Shown here one piece after another: positions 8,218 to 17,195 of a stretch of 64,000 nt of DNA. The stretch is taken from assembly GCF_044784365.2 (NCBI RefSeq), contig NZ_CP173060.2; one strand, 5' to 3'. The first letter of the stretch is position 1. Every line of letters begins with the position of its first letter. The translations under genes were made by a program, and so were the position numbers. Below the pieces are notes generated by a model. The model was given only the letters and a program-made list of their open reading frames with translations. It searched no databases and had not been told where the DNA came from. This stretch comes from Cetobacterium_A somerae. GTDB taxonomy: Bacteria; Fusobacteriota; Fusobacteriia; Fusobacteriales; Fusobacteriaceae.

Positions 8218-9855
8218 ATGGATAAAATATATGATTTAATTGTTATTGGTGGGGGTCCGGCGGGATTATCAGCTGGAATATATGCTGGTAGAGCTCAAAT
8301 GGATGTACTTATTATAGAGAAATCTGAAGTTGGTGGACAGATAACTACTACTTCTGAAGTTGTAAATTATCCAGGGATTAAAGAGATATCAGGTCATCAT
8401 TTAGGAGAGCAAATGAGAGAGCAAGCTCTTGGATTTGGTGTAGAATTTTTAAAATCAGAAGTTACAAATATGGATTTTAAAGATGAGATTAAAAAAGTTG
8501 AAACAACTTCTGGAACTTATAAAGCTTTAAGTGTTATTATTGCAACTGGAGCAAACCCAAGAAAGTTAGGATTCCCTGGAGAAGTTGAGTTTACAGGTAG
8601 AGGAGTTGCATATTGTGCAACTTGTGATGGTGAGTTTTTCACTGGTCTTGACGTTTTCGTTATTGGAGCGGGATTTGCTGCTGCTGAAGAAGCTATATTT
8701 TTAACTAAATTTGCAAGAAAAGTTACAATTATAGCTAGAGAACCTGAGTTTACATGTGCTAAATCTATAGCTGAAAAAGTTTTAAAACATCCAAAAATTG
8801 AAGTGAGATTTAATTCTCAAATTATTGAAGTAACAGGAGATACTAAACTTAGAAAAGCTATCTTTAAAGATAATCTCACAAATACAACTTGGGAGTATAC
8901 TGCTCCAGATAATGAATCTTTTGGTGTTTTTGTTTTCATTGGATATAAACCGCAAAGTGATCTATTTAAAAATCATGTAAATTTAGATTCTCAAGGATAT
9001 ATAGTAACTGATGGAGATTTACAAACAAACGTTAAAGATGTATATGCTGTTGGGGATATTAGACCAAAGAGATTAAGACAGGTTGTTACAGCCGTTGCTG
9101 ATGGAGCTTTAGCTGCAACAGTTTTAGAAAAAGTTGTTGAAGAAAAAAGAGAGGCTTTAGGAATTGAAAAAGAGGAAAAGGAACATCCAAAAACTTCTGA
9201 TATTTCTAAGGAGGAATCTAAATCTAAGTTTTTAGATGAAGGAATAGTTTCTCAGCTAAAAGGTATCTTTGAAAGATTCCAAAGTAGTATAAAAATAGTT
9301 TCTATACTAAATGATAATGACCTTTCAGTAAATATCAAAGAATTTTTAACTGAAATTTGTGATATCTCAGATAAAATAACTTTAGAGTTTTATAAAAAAG
9401 ATGAGAATCTTGAATTAGAGAAAAAAATAGAATTAGATTGTTCTCCAACTATTGCTATTTTAGATTCTAATGACAACTTTAGAGGTGTTAAGTTCTCAGG
9501 ACTTCCAAGTGGTCATGAGCTTAACTCATTTATTTTAGCTTTATATAATATAGCTGGGCCAGGTCAAGAGTTAAATGAAGAGCTAAAAGGAAAAATTCAA
9601 AGTATAGATAAAAAAGTAAAACTTAAAATTGCAGTTTCACTTTCTTGTTCCCTTTGTCCAGAGGTAGTTACAGGAGCACAAAGGTTAGCTATTGAAAATT
9701 CAAATGTTCAAGCTGAAATGATAGATATATTTGCATTTCCAGAATTAAAAAGCAAATATAATATAATGGGAGTTCCAGCTTTAATTATAAATGATAAAGA
9801 TATCTCTTTTGGAAAGCAATCTATTGAAGAGATTATTGAGAAAATAACAAAATAA
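8218..9855 (+). CDS. AhpF-like flavoprotein disulfide reductase with C-terminal thiol domain
   Basis: 545 residues. Residues 1-310 are a complete thioredoxin-reductase module: FAD site GGGPAGLSAG, redox pair CATC (133-136), and a second FAD motif in VYAVGDIRPKRLRQ. A charged linker (about 315-345) leads to a C-terminal region of about 200 residues resembling the double thioredoxin fold of AhpF, with CSLC at 477-480. Classical AhpF carries that thiol domain at the N-terminus, so this protein has the reverse order. Position after ahpC supports a role as the NAD(P)H-dependent AhpC reductase. A thioredoxin reductase with a built-in thioredoxin-like partner is an equivalent description. Confidence 0.88.
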   Translation: MDKIYDLIVIGGGPAGLSAGIYAGRAQMDVLIIEKSEVGGQITTTSEVVNYPGIKEISGHHLGEQMREQALGFGVEFLKSEVTNMDFKDEIKKVETTSGTYKALSVIIATGANPRKLGFPGEVEFTGRGVAYCATCDGEFFTGLDVFVIGAGFAAAEEAIFLTKFARKVTIIAREPEFTCAKSIAEKVLKHPKIEVRFNSQIIEVTGDTKLRKAIFKDNLTNTTWEYTAPDNESFGVFVFIGYKPQSDLFKNHVNLDSQGYIVTDGDLQTNVKDVYAVGDIRPKRLRQVVTAVADGALAATVLEKVVEEKREALGIEKEEKEHPKTSDISKEESKSKFLDEGIVSQLKGIFERFQSSIKIVSILNDNDLSVNIKEFLTEICDISDKITLEFYKKDENLELEKKIELDCSPTIAILDSNDNFRGVKFSGLPSGHELNSFILALYNIAGPGQELNEELKGKIQSIDKKVKLKIAVSLSCSLCPEVVTGAQRLAIENSNVQAEMIDIFAFPELKSKYNIMGVPALIINDKDISFGKQSIEEIIEKITK

Positions 9856-9865
9856 AAGTAAAGAG

Positions 9866-9900
9866 ATTGGGTAATGATTTTTTAGTTTACCCAATTTTTT
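9866..9900 (+). terminator. terminator of the ahpC region
   Basis: Stem ATTGGGTAA (9866-9874) with TTACCCAAT (9887-9895), followed by a T run. Confidence 0.85.
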
Positions 9901-10005
9901 ATTTTTCAAAATTAAAGAGTGTAAATAAAAAGATATGTTTAATATTATAGATAAAAAGGGTATAATATAAGAAATAAAAAATATAAAGATATAGGAAGAG
10001 AAAGA

Positions 10006-12042
10006 ATGAAAGATATTATTGAAAATTGTATGGGTGCTTCTGAGGCAGCTTGTAAAAGCAGTTGTCCAATGAACACAGATGCTAAAACTTATGTGAGATT
10101 GATTGGAGAAGATAAGGGAAAAGAAGCGATAAAAGTTATTAGAGAAACTCTTTTTCTACCTGGAGTATTAGGAAGAATTTGTGCTCATCCTTGTGAGCAA
10201 AATTGTAGAAGAGGAAAAGAGGACTCACCAATAGCAATAGCTACATTAAAAAGATATGCAGCAGATAATTTTGATAATGAAGAAGATTGGGATATAAGTG
10301 TAAAAAGTAAGAATGGTAAAAAGATAGCTATAATCGGTATGGGGCCAGCAGGTGCTCAAGGTGCAATAGATTTAGCTAAAGAAGGATATGAAGTTACAAT
10401 ATTTGATAGATCATCTGAGTTTGGTGGAATGATGAGAGTTAGAATTCCAGAGCATAAGCTTCCAAGAGAGGTAATAGATAGAGAATACTCTTTGCTAGAA
10501 AAATTAGGAATTAATATTCAATTTTCAACAGAGATTGGGAAAGATATTTCTTTTGAGAAGTTAGAAAAAAATTATGATGCAATTTTAATTGCCACAGGAA
10601 AAAATGCAAAGAGTTCATTTGTTTTTGATGAGTTAACTTTACAATTAATAAATAATAAAAAAGTTTTTGTAGCTGGAAATTGTGCAAGTGCACGTATTGT
10701 TGTAGAAGCTATGTCAGAGGGAAGAAGAGCAGCTAAATCAATAGATAGATTTTTAAATGGAAAAGATTTAAAAGAGGGAAGATCTTTAGAAGCTGAGGGT
10801 GGTTATCAAACAAAGTTATATCTACCAACAGAGTATTTACCTGAAGGTTGGAATTCTTTTGGAAAAAATGAAAGAGTTATTCCTAAAATAGTGAATGGTG
10901 AAAATCTAGGATTTACAAAAGAGGAAGCTATAAAAGAGGCAAATAGATGTTTAAAATGCGAGTGTAAACTTTGTATGAAAGAGTGTAGTATGCTAAATGA
11001 CTATACGGATTGTCCAAAAACTCTTTTTACAGAATATGCAGAAAAAGGTTATGAAAATGTAGATCCAAAGATATCTTACTCTTGTAATATGTGCAATCAA
11101 TGCACTTTAAAATGTCCAAAAAGTCTTGATTTAAAATCAAACTTTAGTGATTTAAGAAGTAAATATATAAAAGATAATGGTGGAAAATCTCCAATGAAAG
11201 GGCATAAAGCGATTGAAGCACACCAGTATTTAGGATATTCAAAACTATTTAATACAACAAATACTGCTCCTAATGGAAAGAAAACAAAATATGTATTCTT
11301 CCCAGGATGTTCTCTACCATCATACAACTCAGTTGCTGTTGGAAATATTATGGATCACTTACAAAATAAGTTAGGCGGAGAAGTTGGTTCTCTATTGAAA
11401 TGTTGTGGAAAACCACCTAAAGCTTTAGGGCAAGATGAACTTTTTAAAGAAAGATTCCAAACAGTTCAAGAGGAGCTAGACAAGGTTGGAGCAGAAACTA
11501 TTATTGTTGCTTGTCAATCGTGTTATGGAATATTTGGTACATATGGAAAGCAAAATGTGATATCCTTATGGGAACTATTGCCAGAGATTGGATTACCAGA
11601 ATCTCAACTTGGTATAGGAAAAGGCTCTGATGTAAAGTTTAATATACATGATTCATGCCCAACTAGAAATGTAACAAAAATTCATGATGGGATTAGATGG
11701 ATTATGGAAAAGTTGGGGTATGAAGTAGAGGAGTTGGAAAATTCTAGAGAGAAAACTAGATGTTGTGGATTTGGTGGAATGATAGTTCCAGCTGTTCCAG
11801 AGGTGGCTAAAAAAGTTATGAATAGAAGAGCTAAAGAAACAACAACAGGTCATATGGTGACATATTGTGCCGCATGTAGAGAATCTATGGAAAATGGTGG
11901 AGCAGATGCTCTTCACATAGTTGATTTAATATTTGGAGATAAATATAAAAAATCAAAAGCTAAGAAAAGAAATATGGGCCCAGTAAAACAATGGCTAACA
12001 AGATATAAATCAAAACTGGAACTTAACAAACGGGAGAGTTAA
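10006..12042 (+). CDS. GltD-like FAD/NAD(P) oxidoreductase fused to Fe-S and CCG (HdrB-like) domains
   Basis: 678 residues. The N-terminal part has GltD-type cysteines (ACKSSCPMNTDAKTYV, GRICAHPCEQNCRRG), and residues about 105-250 hold the dinucleotide fold (IIGMGPAGAQGA, then FGGMMRVRIPEHKLP). Next come ferredoxin-like clusters (CKCECKLCMKEC, CNMCNQCTLKCPKS, about 320-370). The C-terminal third has two CCG-type motifs (CCGKPP, CCGFGG) as in heterodisulfide reductase HdrB/HdrD and LutA-type proteins. It is a cytoplasmic multi-centre electron carrier of unknown partner. It ends immediately before the TVP38 gene (TAA-ATG), so the two are cotranscribed. The exact reaction cannot be read from the sequence. 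Confidence 0.85.
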   Translation: MKDIIENCMGASEAACKSSCPMNTDAKTYVRLIGEDKGKEAIKVIRETLFLPGVLGRICAHPCEQNCRRGKEDSPIAIATLKRYAADNFDNEEDWDISVKSKNGKKIAIIGMGPAGAQGAIDLAKEGYEVTIFDRSSEFGGMMRVRIPEHKLPREVIDREYSLLEKLGINIQFSTEIGKDISFEKLEKNYDAILIATGKNAKSSFVFDELTLQLINNKKVFVAGNCASARIVVEAMSEGRRAAKSIDRFLNGKDLKEGRSLEAEGGYQTKLYLPTEYLPEGWNSFGKNERVIPKIVNGENLGFTKEEAIKEANRCLKCECKLCMKECSMLNDYTDCPKTLFTEYAEKGYENVDPKISYSCNMCNQCTLKCPKSLDLKSNFSDLRSKYIKDNGGKSPMKGHKAIEAHQYLGYSKLFNTTNTAPNGKKTKYVFFPGCSLPSYNSVAVGNIMDHLQNKLGGEVGSLLKCCGKPPKALGQDELFKERFQTVQEELDKVGAETIIVACQSCYGIFGTYGKQNVISLWELLPEIGLPESQLGIGKGSDVKFNIHDSCPTRNVTKIHDGIRWIMEKLGYEVEELENSREKTRCCGFGGMIVPAVPEVAKKVMNRRAKETTTGHMVTYCAACRESMENGGADALHIVDLIFGDKYKKSKAKKRNMGPVKQWLTRYKSKLELNKRES

Positions 12043-12714
12043 ATGAATCAGAAAAAAAATTCAGTAAAATTAATTATTACAGTATGTGTTTTAATTGTTG
12101 TTGTAATAGGAATAGTAAAATCTGGAGCTTTAGAATATTTAAAAGATAGACAAAAGTTAGAAATATTAATTAAAAGTTTGGGTGTATGGGGACCAATAGT
12201 ATACATAGGACTATATGCTATTGTAACAACAACTTGTATATCTGTTTTACCACTGACTTTAGCAGGAGGATTAATATTTGGAGCTGTGATGGGAATTGTT
12301 TACACAGCTATAGGTGCAGGCTTAGGATTGTCTTTATCATTTTTAATAGCAAGATATATTGCTAGAAAACCTATTGAAGAAAAATTTGGAAATACAGAGG
12401 TTTTTAAAAAAATAAATGAAGGTGTAAAAAATGATGGTTGGTTTATTCTTGCAACAACAAGATTATTACCAATATTTCCTTTTGGAATTCAAAATTATGT
12501 TTATGGATTAACGCCAATAAGTTTTATTCAATACTCTTTATTATCAACAATTTTTATTTTACCAGGAACATCGGTATTTGTACTTCTAGCAGGAGCGGTT
12601 GCTTCAGGGGATATGAAAACAGCTGTTAAGATGTCAATATTGGCATCACTTATATTCTTTGGTCTAACTATAATAACAAAAATAATAGCAAAAAAATCAA
12701 AGAAAAACTCGTAA
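12043..12714 (+). CDS. TVP38/TMEM64-family (DedA-like) membrane protein
   Basis: 223 residues with about five hydrophobic segments. The family core is visible: LPLTLAGGLIFGAVMG (about residue 68-85), a Gly-rich segment, FLIARY, and LPIFPFGIQNYVYGLTPI (about 141-158). The family is related to DedA/VTT proteins, which act in lipid scrambling or membrane homeostasis; the substrate is unknown. It begins right after the stop of the redox gene and ends with a terminator. E. coli YdjX and YdjZ belong to the same family. Confidence 0.88.
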   Translation: MNQKKNSVKLIITVCVLIVVVIGIVKSGALEYLKDRQKLEILIKSLGVWGPIVYIGLYAIVTTTCISVLPLTLAGGLIFGAVMGIVYTAIGAGLGLSLSFLIARYIARKPIEEKFGNTEVFKKINEGVKNDGWFILATTRLLPIFPFGIQNYVYGLTPISFIQYSLLSTIFILPGTSVFVLLAGAVASGDMKTAVKMSILASLIFFGLTIITKIIAKKSKKNS

Positions 12715-12742
12715 CACTATAATAAATAGGTTATAATAAAAA

Positions 12743-12772
12743 AAGGGGAGAAAGATATCTCCCCTTATTTAT
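12743..12772 (+). terminator. terminator after the TVP38 gene
   Basis: Stem GGGGAGA (12745-12751) with TCTCCCC (12758-12764), six-base loop, T-rich tail. It precedes the ABC transporter genes by about 25 bp, so it may allow partial readthrough. Confidence 0.85.
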
Positions 12773-12793
12773 TAAACAGTAGGAGGATTAAAA

Positions 12794-13957
12794 ATGGGAA
12801 AAAAAATTAAATTATTTACACTTTCATTGTTAGTTTTGGGAATGCTAACAAGTTGTAATAAAGAAAAAAATAAAGATGTTAATATCTATATGTGGGGTGG
12901 TTCTAAAGAGATTAATACTTTTATGGATGATGTAGTCGTTCCTAAAGTGTTGGAAAATGAAAATATAAATTTAAAAAGAGTTCCTATTGTGGATATAAAA
13001 GATGTTGTAAATAAATTAATAATTGAGAAACAAGCTGGGAAAAAAAATGGAGTTATAGATGTTTTATGGGTAAATGGTGAAAACTTTAAAGCTTTAAAAG
13101 ATGCTGGAGTTTTAACAGAAAATACTTTAGGAAGCATTAAAAATAAAGACTTATTAAAAGAGAGTACAACAGTTAAAGATTTTGGAGAGGATATTAATGG
13201 ATTAGAGGTTCCATTTGGAGAAGCTCAGTTCAATTTTATATACAATACTAAAAATGGAAAGGTACCATTTACTGGTTGGGAGACTTTAACAGAGTATGTA
13301 AAAAAGAATCCAGGTAGATTTACTTATCCAAATGCAACTAATTTTACAGGAAGTGCTTTTGTAAGAAATATAACAATTGATATGTTAGGTTATGATAATA
13401 TTCAAAATATGACTCCAGAAGAGTTTAAAGAAAATTTAAATATAGTTTGGAACTATTTAAATGAGATTGAACCTTATTTATGGAGAAAAGGTGAAACTTA
13501 TCCTGAGTCAGAAGGGAAATTAGATCTTCTATATTCAGCTGGAGAAGTGGATGTGACTATGGGATACACTATAAATAAAGTAAATTCAAAAATAGAATCA
13601 GGAGATTATCCTGAAACATCAAAGAGCTTTTTATTAAATAAAGGAACTTTATTTAATAATCACTATTTAGCTATACCTGCAAATGCTCAAAATAAAGATG
13701 GAGCTATAGCTGTAATAAATGAATTAGTATCTCCAGAGTTACAACTATTGAAACAGGAACCTAAAAATTGGGGAGATTTTAATATCTTAGATATGAAAAA
13801 ACTACCTCCTGAAACTGTAAAAAAATTCTTTGATTTAAATAAAAGTGGGAAAATTCCATCTTCAGAGGAGCTACAAGAAAAAAGAGTGATGGAACTAACA
13901 CCTGATAAACTTACAATTATAGAAGAGGGATGGCTAGAGAACGTTGGAAAGAATTAA
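12794..13957 (+). CDS. ABC importer substrate-binding lipoprotein (YnjB-like)
   Basis: 387 residues. It has a lipoprotein signal ending in LTSC, then a periplasmic-binding fold starting NIYMWGGSKEIN. The segments IDVLWVNGENF, LEVPFGEAQFNFIYNTK and LDLLYSAGEVDVTMGYT match the YnjB type of extracellular solute-binding protein, as does the length (E. coli YnjB is about 388). It delivers an unknown solute to the two permeases encoded next. It overlaps the first permease gene by 14 bases, indicating translational coupling. The ATG follows AGGAGG. Confidence 0.88.
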   Translation: MGKKIKLFTLSLLVLGMLTSCNKEKNKDVNIYMWGGSKEINTFMDDVVVPKVLENENINLKRVPIVDIKDVVNKLIIEKQAGKKNGVIDVLWVNGENFKALKDAGVLTENTLGSIKNKDLLKESTTVKDFGEDINGLEVPFGEAQFNFIYNTKNGKVPFTGWETLTEYVKKNPGRFTYPNATNFTGSAFVRNITIDMLGYDNIQNMTPEEFKENLNIVWNYLNEIEPYLWRKGETYPESEGKLDLLYSAGEVDVTMGYTINKVNSKIESGDYPETSKSFLLNKGTLFNNHYLAIPANAQNKDGAIAVINELVSPELQLLKQEPKNWGDFNILDMKKLPPETVKKFFDLNKSGKIPSSEELQEKRVMELTPDKLTIIEEGWLENVGKN

Positions 13958-14825
13958 AAAATTTATCTATATAATGCCTTTTTTATTATATATGACATTT
14001 TTCTTTCTGTATGGTCTGTACTATGTTTTTATGACCTCTTTAGGTTACAATAGAATTCTAACAAAATCATATTTTACTCTAGATTATTATAGAGACGTTC
14101 TTTCTTCAAAAGAGTTTTATGAAAGTTTAATATACACTATAAAAATAAATAGTATTGCTGCTCTTTTAGCTTTTATATTGACAGTTATTGTTATATTTCT
14201 AGTTTTTCTAAGTAGGAGAAAAGGATATTTTTATACAAAATTTTTTCAAAAAGTTATTGAAGCACCAGTATTTGTTCCATATTTAGTAAGTGCATATGGA
14301 ATACTACTTCTACTTATGAGAAGAGGAGTAATAAGTAATTTTTTATTAAAAATAGGGATAATATCTTCTATGGATGAGTTTCCAATATTGACAAATGATC
14401 AATATGGAATTGGAATAATACTGACTTATGTTTGGAAGGCTTTACCATTTATGACTATGATGAGTCTTCCTGTAGTTTTTAGAATCGATAAAAAGTGGGA
14501 TTCTTTGGGAAAAATATATAATTTAAGTAATGTTGCTTTTTTTAAAAAAATAGTTTTTCCACTGGTTTTTCCAACTTTAAGTATTAGCTTTTTTATAGTT
14601 TTAACATATCTTTTTGCAGCCTTTGAAACACCATATATTTTAGGGGTTACTCATCCTAGGGTACTTTCTGTACTAGTGTTTGATACATATACAAAAGGCA
14701 ATTTAGATTTGAGAGGAAAAATAATGGTTATGAACATTTTAATCTCAAGTATAAGTTTATTATTTGGTGGAATAATGTGTTTAGCTTTGAAATTTTTTAC
14801 GAAATTCCAGGAAAGGGAGTGGTAA
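13944..14825 (+). CDS. ABC importer permease, first half (YnjC N-half-like)
   Basis: 293 residues with six hydrophobic segments and a binding-protein-dependent transport EAA-type loop (DKKWDSLGKIYNLSNVAFF, about residue 180). I take the TTG at 13944 as the start; it overlaps the end of the binding-protein gene. The next in-frame ATG, ten codons on, has no good ribosome site. It pairs with the next gene; in E. coli YnjC the two halves are one chain. Confidence 0.87.
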   Translation: MERIKKFIYIMPFLLYMTFFFLYGLYYVFMTSLGYNRILTKSYFTLDYYRDVLSSKEFYESLIYTIKINSIAALLAFILTVIVIFLVFLSRRKGYFYTKFFQKVIEAPVFVPYLVSAYGILLLLMRRGVISNFLLKIGIISSMDEFPILTNDQYGIGIILTYVWKALPFMTMMSLPVVFRIDKKWDSLGKIYNLSNVAFFKKIVFPLVFPTLSISFFIVLTYLFAAFETPYILGVTHPRVLSVLVFDTYTKGNLDLRGKIMVMNILISSISLLFGGIMCLALKFFTKFQEREW

Positions 14826-14826
14826 A

Positions 14827-15573
14827 ATGAAAAAATTATTTTTATGGATTATATATTTTTTATTATCCTTAATATTTTTATTGCCTTTTATTGGAATATT
14901 TTTAAATAGTATGAATTTTAAGATGTGGGAATATGTGTTAAAATCAGGGAAAACTTATGATAGCTTAATGACTACACTTTTAGTTGTTATTATAACAATG
15001 TTTATAAATTTTATAATTGGAACTCCCATAGCTTCTTTTATGGCTAGGGAAAATTTTAGAGGAAAGATGTTTATAGAGTTTTTAATCATCCTTCCACTAA
15101 TTATTCCAACAATGGTTAGTACAATGGGAATTCAATTTGCATTTATAAAATTGAATTTAATAGAAACAGCATTGGGAGTTGCCATTGTTCACAGCGTGAC
15201 AACAATGCCTTATTATATTCAAAGTATGAGAGCAGGATATGTGACATTAAATAAAGATTATATAAACTTAGGAAAAGTTTTAGGAGCCAATGCCATAGAG
15301 CGTTTTTTAAAAATAACTTTGCCTATAATTTATCCATCATTTTTAGTTGGAATGTCTTTAGTTATTATCGTTTCATTAGCTCAATATCTAGTAACTTTTA
15401 TAATTGGAGGAGGTCAAATTATGACACTTCCAATTTTAATGATGCCGTATTTAGTTGATGGAGGCATTACTAATGGAACGGTTTATAGTATTATATACGT
15501 TGCTTTCACATACTTTTTAGTTTTTTTAGTAGACCGAATAGTAAAAAATATTTATAGAAAGAGAGAGTACTAA
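14827..15573 (+). CDS. ABC importer permease, second half (YnjC C-half-like)
   Basis: 248 residues with six hydrophobic segments and a conserved EAA-type loop (NKDYINLGKVLGANAIERFLKITLP, about residue 140-165), the contact site for the ATPase. The start is one base after the first permease's stop. The two permeases form the membrane channel of the importer. Confidence 0.9.
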   Translation: MKKLFLWIIYFLLSLIFLLPFIGIFLNSMNFKMWEYVLKSGKTYDSLMTTLLVVIITMFINFIIGTPIASFMARENFRGKMFIEFLIILPLIIPTMVSTMGIQFAFIKLNLIETALGVAIVHSVTTMPYYIQSMRAGYVTLNKDYINLGKVLGANAIERFLKITLPIIYPSFLVGMSLVIIVSLAQYLVTFIIGGGQIMTLPILMMPYLVDGGITNGTVYSIIYVAFTYFLVFLVDRIVKNIYRKREY

Positions 15574-16557
15574 ATGATAGAAATAAAGGGAGTGTCTAAA
15601 TCCTTCTCTGGATTCTCACTAAAAAATATAGATATCTCTATAGAAGATGGTGAATTTATTGGAATATTAGGACAATCTGGATCAGGGAAATCTACTCTTT
15701 TAAATTTGGTGGCGGGCTTAGATAAAGATTTTAGTGGTGAAATATTGATAAATGGAAAAAGTCCAAGCAGAATGATAAAAGATGGAGAGGTAGCTATGGT
15801 TTTTCAAAAAGATTTACTTCTCCCACATCTAAGTGTTTGGGAAAATATAGCTTTTGGATTAAAAATTAAAAAGGTCTCAAAAGATGAGATTGAAAAAAGA
15901 GTTAAAGATGCTATATTAGAAATGGATTTAGTGGGAAAAGAAAAAAGATTTCCCAGTGAGTTAAGTGGTGGAGAAAAACAAAGGGTTTCTATAGCTAGAG
16001 CCATAGTGACAAGACCTAAACTTTTATTGATGGATGAACCTTTTTCAGCTTTAGATTTTAATTTAAGAGATAGAATGCAAAAGATGGTTAAAAAACTTCA
16101 TAAAAAATTAAAAGTTACAATTATATTTGTAACTCATGATAGAGAGGAAGCCTTTTATTTGTCTAATAAAATTGGAATTATGTTTAGAGGAGAACTTTTA
16201 GACTATGGAACTCCAAAAAATTTATATAATAATCCTAAAAATGTTTACACAGCAAAGTTATTAGCTGTGGAAAATATCTTTTCAAAAGAGATATTTGAAA
16301 AGGTTTTTAAGTGTGAAGTAGAGTCTTGTAAGTTTGTTGCTCTTAGAGGGAAGAGTATTAGAGTTATAGAAAATTCAAATTTAAAGGGAATAGTTCATGA
16401 AATAAACTTTAAAATGGGGGGATATTCAGTGGTTGTATCCTTGGAGAATGAAAAAATAACTTTAGTGGAAGAGAAAGAGTTTTTATATAAAGTAGGAGAT
16501 GAAGTATCTCTTATTTACAATGACAATGAGAAAATTTTAATAGGAGAGCAAAAATAG
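15574..16557 (+). CDS. ABC importer ATPase (YnjD-like, with C-terminal extension)
   Basis: 327 residues. Motifs in order: Walker A GQSGSGKST (about 34-42), Q-loop VFQKDLLLPHLSV, signature LSGGEKQR (about 130), Walker B LLLMDEPFSALD, and H-loop VTHDREEA. Residues about 230-327 are an extra regulatory domain (TOBE-like), giving the architecture of polyamine/iron-type importers and longer than E. coli YnjD. The gene starts directly after the permease stop and ends one base before the phosphatidyltransferase start. Confidence 0.92.
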   Translation: MIEIKGVSKSFSGFSLKNIDISIEDGEFIGILGQSGSGKSTLLNLVAGLDKDFSGEILINGKSPSRMIKDGEVAMVFQKDLLLPHLSVWENIAFGLKIKKVSKDEIEKRVKDAILEMDLVGKEKRFPSELSGGEKQRVSIARAIVTRPKLLLMDEPFSALDFNLRDRMQKMVKKLHKKLKVTIIFVTHDREEAFYLSNKIGIMFRGELLDYGTPKNLYNNPKNVYTAKLLAVENIFSKEIFEKVFKCEVESCKFVALRGKSIRVIENSNLKGIVHEINFKMGGYSVVVSLENEKITLVEEKEFLYKVGDEVSLIYNDNEKILIGEQK

Positions 16558-17142
16558 ATGTTAGATACACATTGTAGAAAATACATCCAACCGTTGATAG
16601 GTGTTGGAGCAGAAATAGCTATGAAATTTGGCTTAAGTGCAAATGCAGTTACAATAATAGCTATGTTGTTGGGAATTTTTAGTGGAGTTTTAGTAGCTTT
16701 TGGATTTAATATTCTAGCGGTTTTAGTTTTATGGTTTTCTGGATATTTAGATGCTGTAGATGGAACAATAGCTAGAAAAATAAAATCATCATCACCTTTT
16801 GGAACTGTAATGGATATTACTTTTGATAGAATGGTTGAAGGTGCAGTTATCTTAGGAGTTGCGTATAAATATACAGAGTTTAGTTTTATATCTCTTATCT
16901 TAGCAGTAAGTATTATTATATCAATGACAATATTTTTAACGACAGGGCCACTAGCTGAAAATAAAGGAGAAAAGACATTTTATTATCAAGCTGGATTAGC
17001 TGAAAGAACTGAAGGGTTTTTAATGTTGAGTTTAATAATACTTTTAAAGGAAAATGCAGGAGTTGTAATAAATATATTTACAGTGATGGTACTGTTTACA
17101 GCTTTCCAAAGATTTATAGAAGCTAAAAAAATATTGAAATAG
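16558..17142 (+). CDS. CDP-alcohol phosphatidyltransferase (YnjF-like)
   Basis: 194 residues, an integral membrane enzyme. The full catalytic motif D-x2-D-G-x2-A-R-x8-G-x3-D-x3-D is present from YLDAVDGTIARK to GTVMDITFDR (about residue 61-85). It transfers a phosphatidyl or phospho-alcohol group from a CDP-activated donor to an alcohol in phospholipid synthesis. The start codon immediately follows the ATPase stop (TAG-ATG), so it belongs to the transporter operon, as ynjF does in E. coli. The acceptor alcohol is unknown; the transporter may import it. Confidence 0.87.
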   Translation: MLDTHCRKYIQPLIGVGAEIAMKFGLSANAVTIIAMLLGIFSGVLVAFGFNILAVLVLWFSGYLDAVDGTIARKIKSSSPFGTVMDITFDRMVEGAVILGVAYKYTEFSFISLILAVSIIISMTIFLTTGPLAENKGEKTFYYQAGLAERTEGFLMLSLIILLKENAGVVINIFTVMVLFTAFQRFIEAKKILK

Positions 17143-17158
17143 GAATATCGATTTACTT

Positions 17159-17195
17159 AAGAAAAGTCTAAAAAATAGGCTTTTCTTTTTTTATT
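17159..17195 (+). terminator. terminator of the ABC transporter operon
   Basis: Arms AAGAAAAGTCTA (17159-17170) and TAGGCTTTTCTT, followed by a run of T. Confidence 0.85.

Noticed and set aside
12438..12629. Second plus-strand frame inside the TVP38 gene
   Set aside because: Lies wholly within a well-supported membrane protein in another frame, with no ribosome site.
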